A DNA stretch of 44,259 nucleotides from Desulfovibrionaceae bacterium (GTDB taxonomy: Bacteria; Desulfobacterota; Desulfovibrionia; Desulfovibrionales; Desulfovibrionaceae): positions 1 through 44,259 of the forward strand of contig JADFXV010000018.1 of NCBI GenBank assembly GCA_015233395.1. Direction: 5' to 3'. The translations under genes and the position numbers were made by a program. Shown here one piece after another: positions 23,969-32,599 of the stretch; positions within the stretch are counted from its first letter, which is position 1, and every line of letters begins with the position of its first letter. Below the pieces are notes generated by a model. The model had not been told where the DNA came from. It ran no database searches and was given only the letters and a program-made list of their open reading frames with translations.

Positions 23969-24436
23969 TCAGGACGAGACCGGGTTGAGCCGGCGAAACC
24001 GGCTGAGGTAATCGTGCAAGATCGCGGCGTGATCGAAAGCCAATGGACTGGGCCAGGCGCCAAGGGGAAACACCGCCGCCCGGGCCGCGTCGTCCCCGGC
24101 CGACAGGTTTTCCGGGTCCAAGGCCTGGGCGGTGTAAACCACGCTGATGGTGTGCAGCCGCGCGTCGCGCCGGGGATCGGAATACACCCCGAGCACGCCC
24201 GTCAGCTCGACCGAAAGCCCTGTTTCCTCCCTGGCCTCGCGCACCGCCGCCGCTTCAACCGGCTCGCCGTAGTCCACGAAACCGCCGGGCAAAGCCCAGC
24301 CGTACGGCTCGTTCGCACGCTCGATCAACACCACCCCCCGCCCGGCGATGTGGATCAAAATGTCCACCGTGGGCACGGGGTTTGTGTAGTGCACGACCGG
24401 TGCGCCGCAGGCGGGACAAGGTTTGATAAGCTCCAT
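23969..24436 (-). CDS. Nudix hydrolase
   Basis: 155 residues from ATG 24436, where homology begins ([20 protein letters not shown]). The Nudix box is complete: [24 protein letters not shown]-type sequence gives G-x5-E-x7-REAREETGL. A CxxC pair at the N-terminus may be half a zinc site. Substrate is unknown; the family hydrolyses nucleoside diphosphates linked to another group. Being first in an operon with glgA and glgB suggests, by inference only, a link to ADP-sugar or sugar-nucleotide turnover. It starts only 23 bases from the divergent GT9 gene, so at least one of the two promoters must lie inside the opposite gene. Confidence 0.85.
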   Translation of the reverse strand: MELIKPCPACGAPVVHYTNPVPTVDILIHIAGRGVVLIERANEPYGWALPGGFVDYGEPVEAAAVREAREETGLSVELTGVLGVYSDPRRDARLHTISVVYTAQALDPENLSAGDDAARAAVFPLGAWPSPLAFDHAAILHDYLSRFRRLNPVSS

Positions 24437-24459
24437 AATCGCTACCAGGGGTACGCGAA

Positions 24460-25614
24460 ATGAGAATGGCTGACAAGGTGCTTTTCGTCCACCACGGCGC
24501 GCTCGGCGACTTCCTGCTCGCCTGGCCGGCCCTGTGGGCCGTGGCCAGGTGGGTGAGAGGCGGGATGGAGCTGGCTGGAGAGGATGGAGAGGAGAGGGAT
24601 GAGAGGGAGATGGAGAAGAGGAGAGGAATCGGGGGGAAAACCCCTTTTGTGAACAAAGGGACCACTGTCCCACGGGGTTTTCCCCCCGAACCCCCCTTTC
24701 CCCAAAAAACTTTTATGGGGGGGGAGGGGGCAGGCGATAGAATGGACGGGGATAGGGGGGGCGGAGATAGAAAGGACGATGGGCGGCCGGGTGCGCCCGG
24801 GCGGCAGAAAGCCTGCCTGTGGTTCGTGGGGGAAAAACAGCGCTCGGCGTGGACCGAACCGCTCGGGGCGCGCTTTCGGGAGCCGGATGCGGCCCGCGCG
24901 ATCGACGGGTTGTTCGGCGCGCGCGCCTGGCCGGAAAGCCTGGAAAAAACGCTCGTGATCTGGCCGGGGCTTGAGAAAAGACCGCCCGTGCCGGAACACG
25001 AAAACCTCTGGTTCCTGCCGGGCTGCGTCCCGGGCGAGCGGGTCTCGCCCAGGCGCAGATACTTGGATGAACTGGCGAAGCGGGGGGTTCCGGTCCACGG
25101 CGATTACGCCGGGGCCTTCAGGGAACTCTTCGCCGCTCGCCGGGAGCCGGACAAAACGGTCCTGCTTTTTCCCGGGACCGGCCATCCGCGCAAGGCCTGG
25201 CCCCTGGTCAAATATCTTGAACTGGCCGTGCGCCTGGCTGCAAGGGGGTTTCGGCCGATATGCGTCCTTGGGCCGGTGGAAACGCAGCAGGGTCTGCGCG
25301 CTCCCGCGGACTGCGCGCGGCCGCAAAGCCTAGCCGAACTCACGGCCCTGCTTTTGCGCGCGGCCGCCGTCGTCGGCGGCGACACCGGGCCTTTGCATCT
25401 GGCCGCGATGCTGGGCGCGCCAACGTTATCCCTCTTCGGACCGACCGATCCGGCCGTCTGGGCCCCACTCGGGGCGCGGGTATTGGCCGCCAAAGACGCT
25501 TGCGCCCCCTGCGCCGCCCTGGCCCCGGCCATCGGCTGCGCTCACGGCCGCTGCCTGGCGGAACTCACGGTCGACGCGGTTTGGACGGCCTTGGCCGCAA
25601 TGCTTGGCGATTGA
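24460..25614 (+). CDS. GT9 (heptosyltransferase-like) glycosyltransferase with repeat insertion
   Basis: 384 residues. The N-terminus [20 protein letters not shown] is the GT9 signature. The C-terminal domain has [40 protein letters not shown] and [13 protein letters not shown], and ends with the usual Cys pattern CAPC...C....C. Members transfer heptose or related sugars during lipopolysaccharide or surface-glycan synthesis. The family fold is interrupted between the first helix and second strand (about residues 32-115) by Glu/Arg-, Gly- and Pro-rich low-complexity sequence. Its middle (about 24621-24716) is a copy of the long-palindrome repeat. The frame stays open across it, so the protein may be made with the insert or the gene may be decaying. 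Confidence 0.85.
   Translation: MRMADKVLFVHHGALGDFLLAWPALWAVARWVRGGMELAGEDGEERDEREMEKRRGIGGKTPFVNKGTTVPRGFPPEPPFPQKTFMGGEGAGDRMDGDRGGGDRKDDGRPGAPGRQKACLWFVGEKQRSAWTEPLGARFREPDAARAIDGLFGARAWPESLEKTLVIWPGLEKRPPVPEHENLWFLPGCVPGERVSPRRRYLDELAKRGVPVHGDYAGAFRELFAARREPDKTVLLFPGTGHPRKAWPLVKYLELAVRLAARGFRPICVLGPVETQQGLRAPADCARPQSLAELTALLLRAAAVVGGDTGPLHLAAMLGAPTLSLFGPTDPAVWAPLGARVLAAKDACAPCAALAPAIGCAHGRCLAELTVDAVWTALAAMLGD
24621..24716 (-). repeat. Long-palindrome repeat inside the GT9 gene
   Basis: Flank GAGAGGAATC, arms CGGGGGGAAAACCCC (24630-24644) and GGGGTTTTCCCCCCG (24674-24688), then AACCCCCC and CCAAAAAACTTTT. The copy at 9366-9440 has the same order of parts. Here the loop CCTTTTGTGAACAAAGG is extended by a small hairpin, GGGACCACTGTCCC. 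A purine-rich GGAGAG stretch precedes it (about 24565-24620). Confidence 0.75.
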
Positions 25615-25618
25615 AATA

Positions 25619-25664
25619 AAAAACCGGCTTTCCGGGGGCCTGAAGCCCGAAAAGCCGATTTTCG
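25619..25664. terminator. Bidirectional terminator between convergent genes
   Basis: AAAAAACCGGCTTT-CCGGG pairs with CCCG-AAAAGCCGATTTT around a short loop, A-rich on one side and T-rich on the other, four bases after the GT9 stop. The remaining 200 bases to the Sua5 gene are comparatively A/T-rich and show no gene or RNA I recognise. Confidence 0.65.
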
Positions 25665-25861
25665 CAAATGCAGGAAAGTTGATTTTAAGAAGAGCAAGAG
25701 CCGGGCCAACTCTGGAGTTATCCCCAATATTTCGTGTAATAGACTGAAAATAAAAGAGATATTTCCAGTTTCCCGGAGCCTTCGCGTCTTGGTTTCAGCC
25801 TGCGGACGTTTAAGAAATTATACCCGGTTTTGGCTGTCGGCCCAGGCAGGGGACCGGCGGA

Positions 25862-26533
25862 CTAAATTTTTGTACTCCCGGGCGCGATCACCCGGAACCC
25901 GGCCGCTTCGAGCGCGTCCACGGACACCGCGCCCGGCCGCAAGAGAATCAGCTCCCGGTTGCCCCGGACCACGGCCACGGTCGAGGCCCGCTCTCCGGCC
26001 GGGGCCTCGCCGAGATCGAGGACCGCGTCCACCGGCAGGTCCGCAGCGAGTTCGCAGGCCAGCCGGGCCGCCTGCCTGCCGCTGATGTTGGCGCTGGTGG
26101 CGGTGATGGGCATGTCGGCGGCCAGGCACAGTTCCCGGGCCACGGCGTGGCCCGGCAGCCTCACCGAGGTCAGTCCCCGGCCATCTTTGGCCTGGGACGG
26201 GACATCCGGACCGGCGGGCAAAACCAGGGACAGGGGACCGGGCCAAAATACGGTCATCAGTTCGCTTAAATCCGCGAAATGCGGGCCGGCGGCGAAATCC
26301 GGGTGCAGGATCTTGGCCAGCTGGTCCAGGTCGCCCAGGATCAGGGGCAGCGGCTTGGCTGCGGGCCGGTTCTTGATGGCCGAGACCCTGGCCATGGCCG
26401 AGGCATGGTTCAGCCCGGCGCCCAGGGCGTAAAAAGTTTCGGTGGGATAGGCCAGCACGCCGCCGTCGCGGATGATCCGGGCGGCGTCGGCCAGGTTGAT
26501 GCGGCGCGGCGTTTTGCCTTGGGGCGTGCTCAT
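25862..26533 (-). CDS. Threonylcarbamoyl-AMP synthase (Sua5/YciO/YrdC family)
   Basis: 223 residues from ATG 26533, with AAGGA eight bases upstream; an in-frame TTG seven codons earlier is less likely. YrdC-domain features: GGVLAYPTETFYALGAGL, AIKNRPAAKPLPLIL (KxR...K signature), FWPGPLSLVLP, VRLPGHAVARELC and ITATSANISG. Makes L-threonylcarbamoyl-AMP from threonine, bicarbonate and ATP for the t6A modification of ANN-decoding tRNAs. There is no C-terminal Sua5 domain, so it is the short TsaC/YrdC form or a YciO-like paralogue. It is divergent from the GT2 gene. Confidence 0.88.
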   Translation of the reverse strand: MSTPQGKTPRRINLADAARIIRDGGVLAYPTETFYALGAGLNHASAMARVSAIKNRPAAKPLPLILGDLDQLAKILHPDFAAGPHFADLSELMTVFWPGPLSLVLPAGPDVPSQAKDGRGLTSVRLPGHAVARELCLAADMPITATSANISGRQAARLACELAADLPVDAVLDLGEAPAGERASTVAVVRGNRELILLRPGAVSVDALEAAGFRVIAPGSTKI

Positions 26534-26667
26534 TGCTGCTTCCTTCGTTGCCAAATGCGGACAAATTCTTTACGAAAATGCGTGAAAAGGCAACCATGCG
26601 CGGCATAGCGCCTGGCGCCGCGATCATCCCGGGTTGCCGGGGACACATCCTTCCCGGAGGGCCGAGC

Positions 26668-28386
26668 GTGCCCGGTTTCGACGTCGACGACCCGCTGGCT
26701 TTTCCCGACTGGCCGGAAGACCTCCCGGAGCGATTGCGCCGCCGCTTTCCGCTCTGGGCGCTCGGCAGCGAGACGCCCTGGTTCCAGTTGGGCTTTCTCG
26801 ACGCCTGCCTGGCGCTGTCTCGCGAAGACCCCCTCATGGCCCGCCTGGCCGCGTCGCTTGGCTGGTGGATGTTCCAGGAGCGTCCGCTGTGCGCCAAGCT
26901 CGCCGCCCGGTTGCCCGGGCTGATTCAGGCCGGGGCCGGGGTCGCGCCCCAGGTCAAGGCCGTGGCCGCCATGGCCGCCGCGTCCCCGCCGCCGGACCAG
27001 GCCGAACTCTACGCCCATATCGACGCCCTCGGCGACAGCGCCATGCTCGAAGACTTCCTGCGCGCCGTCCTGCCTGTCCCGGGCCTGGGGCCGATCTGGC
27101 TCGGCCGGGCGTTTGAGCTGATCCTGCGCCTGCCGGACGCGGACAAGGGCCGCGCCCTGATTGCTTCCTGCGCCCTGGGAGCCGGGCAGGAGGCCCTGCG
27201 CGAGCGTCTGGCCGCGCAGTTCGCCTTTCACCGGCTGGGCGACCAGGCCGCGAGCCGGGCGGCCGCGCGTCTGAGCGCAACGATTTTCGCGCCCTACGGG
27301 CGGCTGCTCGACGCCATGCTCGCCTTGCGGCGCGGCGAGGGCGAGACGGCGGCCGCCGCGCTTGCGCCCTTATGGCGCGCCATGCCTTGGAACGTCAATA
27401 TCGCCTGTTTGCTGTCCGGCTTGCTGTCCGGCATGCTCTCTGGGGCCGACGGCGCCCAGGCCGCCCGTTCGGCCGAGCGGGCGCTCGCCGCCGGGGACAC
27501 CGCCGTGCTCGCCTACACCTGGAACAAGGCCGAACTCATCGGCCGCACCCTGGAGTCGCTCGCGGCTTGCGCGCTCGGCGGCTGCCCGGTGTTCGTGCTC
27601 GACAACGGCTCGGCCGACGCCACCCCGGAAACGCTCGCCGCCGCGCACGGTCTGTTCGCGCCCGGGCAACTCACCGTGGTCTCCCTGCCGGTCAATATCG
27701 GCGCGCCCGGGGCGCGCAACTGGCTTTTGTCCCTGCCCGAAGTGGCGGCCAAGCGCTACGCCGCCTTCATCGACGACGACGTGATTTTGCCCGGCGACTG
27801 GCTCGCCTGCCTGCGCGGCGCGGCGGCCGCGTATCCGCGCGCCGGGGCCGTGGGCTGCCGCATCGTCGACGCTGTCGCGCCCGGGGCGCTGCAATCGGCC
27901 GATTTCAACATCCTGACTCCGGACATGGGCGAGAGCGTCCTGGCCGAGGTTCCCGAGCGCATCTTCATGTGCAACAACTGCGCGGGGCTGCCGGACCCGG
28001 GCCTTTTTTCCTACACCAGGACCTGCCTGTCGGTTTCGGGCTGCTGCCATCTGATCAACCTTTCGGCGGTGCGCGCGGCCGGTCCCTTCGACGTGGCCTT
28101 CGCCCCGACCCAGTTCGACGACCTGGAGCGCGACCTGCGTTCCTGGCTGGCCGGATTCCCAAGCGTTTTTTGCGGCCGGCTGAGCGTGTGCCACGTGCAG
28201 AATTCCAGCCTGCGCCAGGCGTCCGGCCCGGCCCAGGTGGCCCACATCAGCGGCAACAAGATCAAGCTGGAAGCGAAGTTTTCCGCGAGCCAGGCGGCCG
28301 CGCTGGTGGCGCAAAATCACGAGACGTTGTGGGAGGAATTTACGGCCGCCTGCCGGATCGCCGCCGCGGACGCCGGGCGGCGCTGA
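26668..28386 (+). CDS. Family 2 glycosyltransferase with N-terminal helical domain
   Basis: 572 residues from GTG 26668, which has GGAGG seven bases upstream; ATG 26596 (weaker AAGG site) would add 24 residues. The N-terminal half (to about residue 270) is Ala/Leu-rich and helical and resembles TPR-like packing. The GT2 domain follows at about 275-480: VLAYTWNKAELIGRTLESL, VFVLDNGSADATPETL, NIGAPGARNWLLSL and the DxD-type metal site FIDDDVILPGDW. A Cys-rich part then includes MCNNCAGLP and SGCCH. The acceptor is unknown; similar genes in Desulfovibrio lie near surface-glycan or glycosylation genes. A repeat hairpin follows. Confidence 0.85.
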   Translation: MPGFDVDDPLAFPDWPEDLPERLRRRFPLWALGSETPWFQLGFLDACLALSREDPLMARLAASLGWWMFQERPLCAKLAARLPGLIQAGAGVAPQVKAVAAMAAASPPPDQAELYAHIDALGDSAMLEDFLRAVLPVPGLGPIWLGRAFELILRLPDADKGRALIASCALGAGQEALRERLAAQFAFHRLGDQAASRAAARLSATIFAPYGRLLDAMLALRRGEGETAAAALAPLWRAMPWNVNIACLLSGLLSGMLSGADGAQAARSAERALAAGDTAVLAYTWNKAELIGRTLESLAACALGGCPVFVLDNGSADATPETLAAAHGLFAPGQLTVVSLPVNIGAPGARNWLLSLPEVAAKRYAAFIDDDVILPGDWLACLRGAAAAYPRAGAVGCRIVDAVAPGALQSADFNILTPDMGESVLAEVPERIFMCNNCAGLPDPGLFSYTRTCLSVSGCCHLINLSAVRAAGPFDVAFAPTQFDDLERDLRSWLAGFPSVFCGRLSVCHVQNSSLRQASGPAQVAHISGNKIKLEAKFSASQAAALVAQNHETLWEEFTAACRIAAADAGRR

Positions 28387-28430
28387 GAAAACAAACGATT
28401 CCGCCGCCTGCTGGAACCAAGTTTATTTGG

Positions 28431-28468
28431 ATGGGGTTCAAAGGGCGAAGCCCTTTGGCCGCCGGAGG
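28431..28468. repeat. GC-rich hairpin repeat, one-hairpin copy
   Basis: TGGGGTTC, hairpin AAAGGGCGAAGCCCTTT, GG, edge CCGCCGGAGG. It lies between the convergent GT2 and FAH-family genes, with the edge facing the FAH-family stop 32 bases away. Confidence 0.7.
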
Positions 28469-28499
28469 TTTTAAAAACGTCTCTCCATGCCTGACCCCA

Positions 28500-29273
28500 T
28501 CACTGCAGCGGGCTGGTCGGGTCGGCCACCGCCTGGGCCACCGGGTTGATCAAAAGCCCCACGCCGGGGATGTCGACGTGCACCTCGTCGCCGGGAGCAA
28601 GCGGCGAGACGCCGGGCGGGGTGCCGGTCAGGATCACGTCGCCGGGCAGCAGGGTCATGACCTTGCTGATGAAGCTCACCAGTTCGAACGGCGAAAAAAT
28701 CATGTCCGAGGTGTTGCCGTCCTGGCGCGTCTGGCCGTTGATCACGGCCTTGACCTGGAGACTGGACGGGTCGTCGACCTGGGTTTCGATCCAGGGCCCA
28801 AGCGGGCAGAAGGTGTCAAACCCTTTGGCCCGGCCGAACTGCTTGTCCTTGACCTGCAGATCCCTGGCGGTCACGTCGTTGGCGCAGCAGTACCCGAAAA
28901 TGTGGGCGGCTGCGTCGGCGATTTCGATGTTGCGGCCGGCCTTGCCGATGACCAGCGCCAGTTCGGCCTCGTAGTCCACGCGCTTGGACTGCGCCGGCAT
29001 GACGATGGTCTGGCCCGGGCCGATGATCGAGGACGGCGGCTTGAAGAAGATGACCGGCTCCTCGGGAATGGGCAGGCCGACTTCCTCGGCGTGCGCCCGG
29101 TAGTTGACCGCGGAGCAGATGATCTTGCTCGGCTGGGCCGGCGGCAGGACCATGACCTCGGCCAGGGCGATGGGCGATTCGAACCCCAGGCTGCGGTCCA
29201 GGCACAAAACTTCCTTGCCCGTCAAGGTGGCGTAGAACAGTTTGCCCTCGTATCTGACCCGAACGACGCGCAT
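28500..29273 (-). CDS. Fumarylacetoacetate hydrolase family protein
   Basis: 257 residues, FAH superfamily: an N-terminal strand domain (MRVVRVRYEGKLFYATL) and a C-terminal FAH fold from KIICSAVNYRAHAEEVG on. Metal ligands in VDYEAELALVIGKAGRNI and a substrate loop in DVTARDLQVKDKQFGRAKGFDTFCPLGPW are visible, as is DVILTGTPPGV. Members include acylpyruvate hydrolases and oxaloacetate decarboxylases or tautomerases; the substrate cannot be decided here. It is the last gene of a plsC-rnj-FAH run (30-base gap), which probably reflects chance co-transcription more than shared function. Confidence 0.9.
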   Translation of the reverse strand: MRVVRVRYEGKLFYATLTGKEVLCLDRSLGFESPIALAEVMVLPPAQPSKIICSAVNYRAHAEEVGLPIPEEPVIFFKPPSSIIGPGQTIVMPAQSKRVDYEAELALVIGKAGRNIEIADAAAHIFGYCCANDVTARDLQVKDKQFGRAKGFDTFCPLGPWIETQVDDPSSLQVKAVINGQTRQDGNTSDMIFSPFELVSFISKVMTLLPGDVILTGTPPGVSPLAPGDEVHVDIPGVGLLINPVAQAVADPTSPLQ

Positions 29274-29303
29274 CGCGTCCCCCTTTTTTTGCGTCTGGCC
29301 GCG

Positions 29304-30962
29304 TTATAAGGTGATGACCAGCGGCACGACCACCGGGTCGCGCTCCAGGATTTTGCGGAAAAACCGGCGCAGCGAGGAGCGGATGCGCTCCTTGAGTTTG
29401 TCCGGGTTTCCCGGAGGGATGTTCTCGAAAATGTCCAGGACGATGCACTTGGCGTCCTCCAGCACATGGCTGTACTGCTGCTCGAAGACAAAGCCCTTGG
29501 AGATGATGTTCGGGCCGAGCGAAATTTCGCCTGTCTTTTCCTCGATGACCATAAGCACGATGACCAGCCCGTCGCCGGCGAGCAACTGCCGCTCCTTGAG
29601 CACGCTCTGGCCGACGTCGCCCACGCCCTTGCCGTCGACGTAGATGAATTCCACCGGCACCGGATCTTCCAGCCGGATCACTCCGTCGCTGAAGGTGATG
29701 GGATTGCCGTCTTCGAGGATCATGGCGCGCTCGGAAGCGACGCCGCATTCCCGGGCCAGCTGGCAATGCTTGACCAGATGCCGGTATTCGCCGTGGATCG
29801 GAATGAAAAATTTTGGTTTCACGGTTTCGATCATGATGCGCAGCTCCGCGCGGTGGGCGTGGCCCGAGGCGTGGATGGCCTGGACCTGCTCGTAGAGCAC
29901 CTCGGCCCCGAGCTTGTAGAGCTTGTTGATGACCTTGGTGATGGCGCGCACGTTGCCGGGAATGAACCGCGAACTCATGACCACCAGGTCGCCCGGATGC
30001 ACGCGCAATTGGCGGTGCTCGCCGTTGGCCAGGCGGGTGAGCGCCGAGAGCGGTTCGCCCTGGGAGCCGGTGAGCAGGAGCACCGCCTTGGAGTGCTTGA
30101 GCCCGGCGATGTCCTCGATGCGGCATTCGGTCTCGGGCGGGATGTTGATGAAGCCCAGATCGCGGGCGATCTCGATGTTGGCGTACAGGCTCTTGCCGCT
30201 GACCGCCACTTTGCGGCCGTTTTCGTGGGCCAGATCGTAGACTTCCTGCATGCGCTGGATATGGCTGGAAAAAAGCGTCAGCAGGATGCGTCCCGGGGCG
30301 TTTTTGAAAATGGCGCTCAGGCTTTCCTTGATTTCGCGTTCGGTCAGGGCGAACCCCTCGCGCTCGGCGTTGGTCGAGTCGCTCATGAGCAGCATGACGC
30401 CGGGCTCGCAAAACCGGGAGATGGCCGCAAGATCGGTGGAATGGCCGTCCAGGGGATTGCGGTCGATCTTGAAGTCTCCGCTGTGCACGAAACGGCCCGC
30501 CGGGGTCTCGATGCCCAGGCCGTAGCTCTGGATGACCGAATGGCAGACCGGAAAAAAGGTGAAGGCGAACGGGCCGATCTCGATGCGCTCGTTGTCGGAC
30601 ACCGGACGCACGTCCACATGGGCGGTCAGGTTGTGCTCTTCGAGCTTCTTGCCGCACAGCCCGAGGGTGAAGCGCGAGCCGTAGACCGGCACGTCGACGT
30701 ACGGCAAAAGCCAGGGCAAGGCGCCGATGTGGTCCTCGTGGCCGTGGGTCAAAATGATGGCCTTGAGTTTGTCCTTGTTGGCCAGGATGAAATCGAACCG
30801 GGGAATGACGATGTCCACGCCGAAGAGGTAGTCTTCGGGAAACATCAGGCCGCAGTCGATGACCACCATGGTGTCGCCGCAGGTCAGGGCCATGCAGTTG
30901 ACGCCGATTTCGCCAAGCCCTCCGAGCGGGGTGATGGTGACGGGAAGGCCGGTTGAACTCAT
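29304..30962 (-). CDS. rnj: Ribonuclease J
   Basis: 552 residues, full length. Metallo-beta-lactamase/beta-CASP ribonuclease with 5'-3' exonuclease and endonuclease activity in mRNA decay and rRNA maturation. TPLGGLGEIGVNCMAL starts the fold. The zinc motif LTHGHEDHIG lies at 72-80 (H73, H75, D77, H78), followed by VCHSVIQSYGL, HSGDFKIDRNPLDG, LMSDSTNAER and, in the beta-CASP part, LLTGSQGEPLSALTR. IHASGHAHRAELRIMI and FIPIHGEYRHL hold further conserved residues. The ATG overlaps the plsC stop by four bases (30959-30962), so translation is coupled. Confidence 0.95.
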   Translation of the reverse strand: MSSTGLPVTITPLGGLGEIGVNCMALTCGDTMVVIDCGLMFPEDYLFGVDIVIPRFDFILANKDKLKAIILTHGHEDHIGALPWLLPYVDVPVYGSRFTLGLCGKKLEEHNLTAHVDVRPVSDNERIEIGPFAFTFFPVCHSVIQSYGLGIETPAGRFVHSGDFKIDRNPLDGHSTDLAAISRFCEPGVMLLMSDSTNAEREGFALTEREIKESLSAIFKNAPGRILLTLFSSHIQRMQEVYDLAHENGRKVAVSGKSLYANIEIARDLGFINIPPETECRIEDIAGLKHSKAVLLLTGSQGEPLSALTRLANGEHRQLRVHPGDLVVMSSRFIPGNVRAITKVINKLYKLGAEVLYEQVQAIHASGHAHRAELRIMIETVKPKFFIPIHGEYRHLVKHCQLARECGVASERAMILEDGNPITFSDGVIRLEDPVPVEFIYVDGKGVGDVGQSVLKERQLLAGDGLVIVLMVIEEKTGEISLGPNIISKGFVFEQQYSHVLEDAKCIVLDIFENIPPGNPDKLKERIRSSLRRFFRKILERDPVVVPLVITL

Positions 30963-31675
30963 ACGGTATGCTCCAGATAGGCGCGCTGCATCGTTTCGAA
31001 AAGATCGCGGCGGAAGGCGTCGCGGTCTTTGAGCGTGTAGCGCGCGAGAGGGTCGAAAGGTTGCAAGGCGGTGACGGTGACCTGCGCCTTGTGCGGGGTA
31101 AGCGACCCCTTGGGCAAAACGGCGTACGAACCGCTCACGATAATCGGAGCCACGGGCAGTCCGGATTTGAGCGCCATGATCATGCCGCCGCTTTTGAACT
31201 CGGCCAGGCTCGACGGATCGAGACTGCGCGTGCCCTCGGGAAAAATCAGCACGCCGATGCCGCGCCTGGCGGCGGCGACCGCGTCGTCGATGCTCTGCAT
31301 GGCCGCGCGCCGATTCTCCCGGTTGATGGAAATGTGCCCGACCCGGCGCAAGGCGGCTCCGAAAACCGGGATCCGGAAAAGCTCCCGCTTGGCCACGAAC
31401 CGGATGTTGTACCGGGCAAGCGCGACGAACAAAATCAAAATGTCGAAATGGCTCTGGTGGTTGGCCAAAAAGGCGTAATTGGCGTCCGGATCGAGCGCGG
31501 ATATATCGGCCTTGACCTTCACTCCGGCCAGCCACAAGGCCGCCCTGGCCCAGAAAACCTCCAGCCGGTGCGAAACGATGCTGTTTTCGCCCACCCCGGC
31601 CAAAAGCCAACAGATCGAACTGGCCAGGACGGTCCAAGGAATAAAAAACAGGCCAAAAAGAAACCGGCGCGGCAT
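30959..31675 (-). CDS. plsC: 1-acyl-sn-glycerol-3-phosphate acyltransferase
   Basis: 238 residues from ATG 31675, with GGTGGAG upstream; the frame extends 20 codons further without homology. An N-terminal hydrophobic segment (FLFGLFFIPWTVLASSICWLL) is followed by the acyltransferase motifs NHQSHFD (HX4D type) and FPEGTRS, and by VAPIIVSG. It adds the second acyl chain to lysophosphatidic acid at the inner membrane. First gene of the plsC-rnj-FAH unit. Repeats fill the region upstream (31741-31963). Confidence 0.92.
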   Translation of the reverse strand: MPRRFLFGLFFIPWTVLASSICWLLAGVGENSIVSHRLEVFWARAALWLAGVKVKADISALDPDANYAFLANHQSHFDILILFVALARYNIRFVAKRELFRIPVFGAALRRVGHISINRENRRAAMQSIDDAVAAARRGIGVLIFPEGTRSLDPSSLAEFKSGGMIMALKSGLPVAPIIVSGSYAVLPKGSLTPHKAQVTVTALQPFDPLARYTLKDRDAFRRDLFETMQRAYLEHTV

Positions 31676-31847
31676 AGGACTCCACCAAGGCGATAATAAA
31701 CAAATAATCCTACGTCGAATCCGCCCTTTCCGCAACCGCGTTACGGCAGGCCAGCGCCGCCCGGGAGACCGTTTTGAACGGGGGACGGGTGGAAGCGTCG
31801 CGGGGGGATCAGGAATGAAATTCTCCCCTGACCCGGTTCACAAACGC

Positions 31848-31898
31848 ACCGGGCCGGGAGCGGCGTTTCGCATAGCGAAACGCCGCTCCCGGCCCGGT
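31848..31898. repeat. Palindrome with GCGTTTCGC core, copy 2
   Basis: Perfect 24-base arms beginning ACCGGGCCGGGAGCGGCG and ending GTTTCGC, around ATA. It is related in design to 9443-9485 and directly adjacent to the next palindrome. Confidence 0.75.
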
Positions 31899-31909
31899 TG
31901 AAGTTTTTG

Positions 31910-31963
31910 AAGAGAGAACCAGGGGGCAACTTTTTTCAAAAAGTCGCCCCCTGGTTCTCTCTT
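31910..31963 (+). repeat. Long-palindrome repeat, copy 3
   Basis: Arms of 26 bases with one mismatch: AAGAGAGAACCAGGGGGC-A-ACTTTTT and AAAAAGT-C-GCCCCCTGG plus TTCTCTCTT, around TC. It is preceded by GAAGTTTTTGA, similar to the AGTTTTTTGG start of copy 1. Its right edge touches the stop codon of the minus-strand gene at 31962. Confidence 0.75.
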
Positions 31964-32318
31964 ATCCCTTGCCTCCGGCGCCCGCGTTGCGTTTGGCTTG
32001 GGGGACGCCGTTGTTCTTTTTGAGATTGGCGGCCGAGTGGGCGATATTTTTATGCGCTTTGACGGTGGTGGTTTTGGTCGGCATCGCGCGTTCGACGATA
32101 TCGGGTCTGGGGCTGAGCGATTTGAGTTCGTCGTAGGGGGCGGGCGCGGGCGGGAGCGGTTTGGGGGCGGCTTTGGCCGGATCTTCGACTCCGGCCACGG
32201 CGCTGGAGTTGCCCGGCATGTGCAGGACGCCGTGGCTTGAGATCACGTCCACGCCCTTGATGCACAGCAGCACGAACAGCGCGCCGAACAGGGTGAGTTT
32301 GAGATTGAAGTAACGCAT
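31962..32318 (-). CDS. Small membrane-anchored hypothetical protein
   Basis: 118 residues, not recognised. A hydrophobic N-terminal segment (LKLTLFGALFVLLCIKGVDVI) is an uncleaved anchor or signal sequence. It is followed by a Pro/Ala/Lys-rich low-complexity region (APKPLPPAPAPYDEL) and a basic tail (AHKNIAHSAANLKKNN). It is probably an inner-membrane protein with a flexible periplasmic tail. The stop codon overlaps a palindromic repeat. The 281-base gap upstream has an A/T-rich patch at 32405-32475, the likely promoter region, and a hairpin at 32497-32525. Confidence 0.65.
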   Translation of the reverse strand: MRYFNLKLTLFGALFVLLCIKGVDVISSHGVLHMPGNSSAVAGVEDPAKAAPKPLPPAPAPYDELKSLSPRPDIVERAMPTKTTTVKAHKNIAHSAANLKKNNGVPQAKRNAGAGGKG

Positions 32319-32496
32319 GTCCTTATCCGGATGGGGCCGTTTCGGGTTTCAGGCAATTCCGCATCTGAGGTTTCGGACCGTCGCCGCACCCGTTACATGA
32401 GGAATTCAAGAAGATCAAGCAAAAAATATCGTCTATCGCAAAAAAAATATCCGGGAGCGAAAAATATATTCTTGGACTCGTCCCCAGAGTGAGAGG

Positions 32497-32525
32497 GGCC
32501 ATGCGGGTCGCGCGGCCGCATGGCC
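32497..32525 (-). terminator. Hairpin after the ABC exporter gene
   Basis: Perfect 10-base stem GGCCATGCGG/CCGCATGGCC with a 9-base loop, about 75 bases after the ABC gene stop on the minus strand. There is no T tract, so it is only a possible terminator. A separate 14-base palindrome, GGCGATCGATCGCC, is at 32543-32556. Confidence 0.4.
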
Positions 32526-32599
32526 GAAAATTTCGCGCCTTTGGCGATCGATCGCCGGCTGCGGATTGTTCGCTAGAAACAGTCCGGAGGGGCCGGGCG

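Noticed and set aside
24437-24673. N-terminal extension of the Nudix protein to 24673.
   Set aside because: The extension is the reverse of the repeat inside the GT9 gene; Nudix homology begins at [12 protein letters not shown].
25665-25861. A/T-richer gap between the GT9 and Sua5 genes as a tRNA or small RNA gene.
   Set aside because: No cloverleaf, T-loop sequence or clear promoter-terminator pair could be found by eye.
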